Shown piece after piece: positions 5,323-6,471 of a stretch of 6,471 nt of DNA. The stretch is taken from NCBI GenBank assembly GCA_900552395.1, contig URZJ01000104.1, forward strand, positions 1 to 6,471, in the 5' to 3' direction. Made by a program: the position numbers and the translations under genes. The notes under the pieces are model-generated. The model ran no database searches and was not told the origin of the DNA. It saw nothing but the letters and a program-made list of their open reading frames with translations. Source of the stretch: an uncultured Collinsella sp. (GTDB taxonomy: Bacteria; Actinomycetota; Coriobacteriia; Coriobacteriales; Coriobacteriaceae). How positions within the stretch are numbered: position 1 is the first letter of the stretch; the number at the start of each line of letters is the position of its first letter.

Positions 5323-6471
5323 ATGTCGGTCGATATAGCCACGTATGTCCACGATCTTGCCGTTGCCGCTAAGGCAGCGTCGGCCTCGCTTGCCACGGCG
5401 AGCGACGAGCAGCGCCAGGAGGCCGTGCGCGCCATGGCCGCAGCGCTGCGCAACGGTATCGACTCCATCGTCGCCGCCAACGAGCTCGATATGTCCGCCG
5501 CGCGCGATGCGGGGACCTCGGCGGGGCTCCTCGACCGTCTGCTGCTGACGCCCGAGCGCGTTGAGGGTATGGTCGCCGGCCTGGAGAAGCTCGCCGAGCT
5601 GCCCGATTCTGTCGGCCGCGTGCTCGACCACCGCGTGCTCGCAAGCGGCGTGGACCTCACCCGCGTGAGCGTGCCGTTGGGCCTGGTCGCCATGGTGTAC
5701 GAGGCGCGCCCCAACGTGACGGCCGACGCCGCGGGCATCTGCATCCGCACCGGCAACGCCTGCATTCTGCGCGGCGGCTCGCTGGCCTATCACTCGTGTG
5801 CCATGATTGCCGAACTGCTGGCCGATGCGCTCGAGGCCAAGGGCTTCCCGCGCGAGGCCGTGTCGATGATCGAGTCTACCGACCGCGAGGCCACCGGCGA
5901 GCTCATGAAGCTCCGCGGCGTCGTCGATGTGCTCATTCCGCGTGGCGGTGCGGGCCTGATCCAGCGCTGCGTGCGCGAGTCGCTCGTTCCGGTGATCGAG
6001 ACGGGCACGGGTAACTGCCACATCTACGTGCATGAATCCGCCGACTTCGATAAAGCGCTCAATATTATCGTCAACGCTAAGACGCAGCGCGTGGGCGTGT
6101 GCAATGCCGCCGAGTCGCTGCTGGTCGACCGTGCCGTGGCCGATGCGTTTTTGCCCGCGGTCGTGGCCGTGCTGCATGACCACGGCGTGCTCATTCACGG
6201 CGACGAGGCCACGTGCGCCGCATGCGCCGACGCCGGGCTTGCCGAGGGCGATGACTACGTTGCCGCGACTGAGGAGGACTGGGGTCGCGAGTATCTGGCG
6301 CTCGAGATGAGCGTGAAAGTCGTGGCAAACGAGGACGACGCCATCGCACACATCAATCGCTACGGCACGATGCACTCCGAGGCCATCGTTGCCGAGGACA
6401 CGGATGCTTGCGAGTGCTTCCTGGACGCGGTCGATGCCTCGGCCGTGTACGCCAACGCCAGCACGCGCTTT
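5323..6471 (+). CDS. proA: Gamma-glutamyl phosphate reductase (partial, 3' end outside window)
   Basis: The frame is open from the ATG at 5323 to the window end, giving 383 residues of an expected 410-430. The enzyme reduces gamma-glutamyl phosphate with NADPH to glutamate 5-semialdehyde, the second step of proline synthesis after ProB. Family landmarks are VYEARPNVTADAAG (125-138), RTGNACILRGGS (142-153), IPRGGAGLI (205-213), CHIYVHESAD (232-241) and NAKTQRVGVCNAAESLLV (251-268), whose Cys260 is the catalytic cysteine of this aldehyde-dehydrogenase-type fold. A strong ribosome binding site AGGAGAAAGG (5306-5315) lies 7 bases before the ATG and fixes the start. The gene diverges from the S33 peptidase gene and is separated from proB by that gene, so it needs its own promoter. 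No frameshift or missing key residue is visible. Confidence 0.96.
   Translation, partial: MSVDIATYVHDLAVAAKAASASLATASDEQRQEAVRAMAAALRNGIDSIVAANELDMSAARDAGTSAGLLDRLLLTPERVEGMVAGLEKLAELPDSVGRVLDHRVLASGVDLTRVSVPLGLVAMVYEARPNVTADAAGICIRTGNACILRGGSLAYHSCAMIAELLADALEAKGFPREAVSMIESTDREATGELMKLRGVVDVLIPRGGAGLIQRCVRESLVPVIETGTGNCHIYVHESADFDKALNIIVNAKTQRVGVCNAAESLLVDRAVADAFLPAVVAVLHDHGVLIHGDEATCAACADAGLAEGDDYVAATEEDWGREYLALEMSVKVVANEDDAIAHINRYGTMHSEAIVAEDTDACECFLDAVDASAVYANASTRF

Noticed and set aside
4729..6375. 548-residue open frame on the minus strand across proA and part of the hydrolase gene
   Set aside because: It is an antisense shadow of proA, which has all its conserved motifs and a strong ribosome binding site.
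1..6471. CRISPR arrays, insertion sequences, prophage or toxin-antitoxin genes
   Set aside because: I saw no regularly spaced repeats, transposase or integrase motifs, or paired small genes. The only repeats are the intergenic hairpins listed.

Overview
This window looks like chromosomal DNA from a high-GC actinobacterium. A Coriobacteriia member such as Collinsella is my best guess, inferred from the strongly GC-biased third codon positions, the type of proB, pncB and proA present, and GGGGACG-bearing intergenic hairpins of a kind I associate with that group. I see no phage, plasmid, CRISPR or transposase gene.

Left part (1-430). The window opens with the last 37 codons of an unidentified plus-strand gene. 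A large near-perfect palindrome follows (124-202), built as two inverted copies of a roughly 35-bp unit. Next comes a self-contained tRNA-Ala(CGC) unit with promoter, tRNA body and intrinsic terminator.

Middle part (431-3740), all on the plus strand. First is a small predicted tail-anchored membrane protein with a coiled-coil or charged helix, a Pro/Ala/Lys linker and one C-terminal membrane helix. It is followed by pncB (nicotinate phosphoribosyltransferase, NAD salvage) and proB (glutamate 5-kinase, first step of proline synthesis). A hairpin with a G-rich loop starts at the last codons of pncB and fills much of the pncB-proB gap. proB ends at a strong intrinsic terminator.

Right part (3741-6471). 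A second G-rich-loop hairpin plus a partial tandem copy separates proB from a convergent minus-strand gene for a large proline-iminopeptidase-type alpha/beta hydrolase (family S33). Divergent from it, and cut by the window end, is proA (gamma-glutamyl phosphate reductase, second step of proline synthesis). The two proline-synthesis genes therefore flank, but do not form an operon with, a gene whose likely product releases N-terminal proline from peptides. That would put synthesis and recovery of proline in one locus.

The genes are mostly ordinary housekeeping genes. The least explained content is the set of intergenic hairpins that share a GGGACG core near the start of the loop but have unrelated stem sequences, plus the small tail-anchored protein, which seems to depend on read-through of the tRNA terminator.
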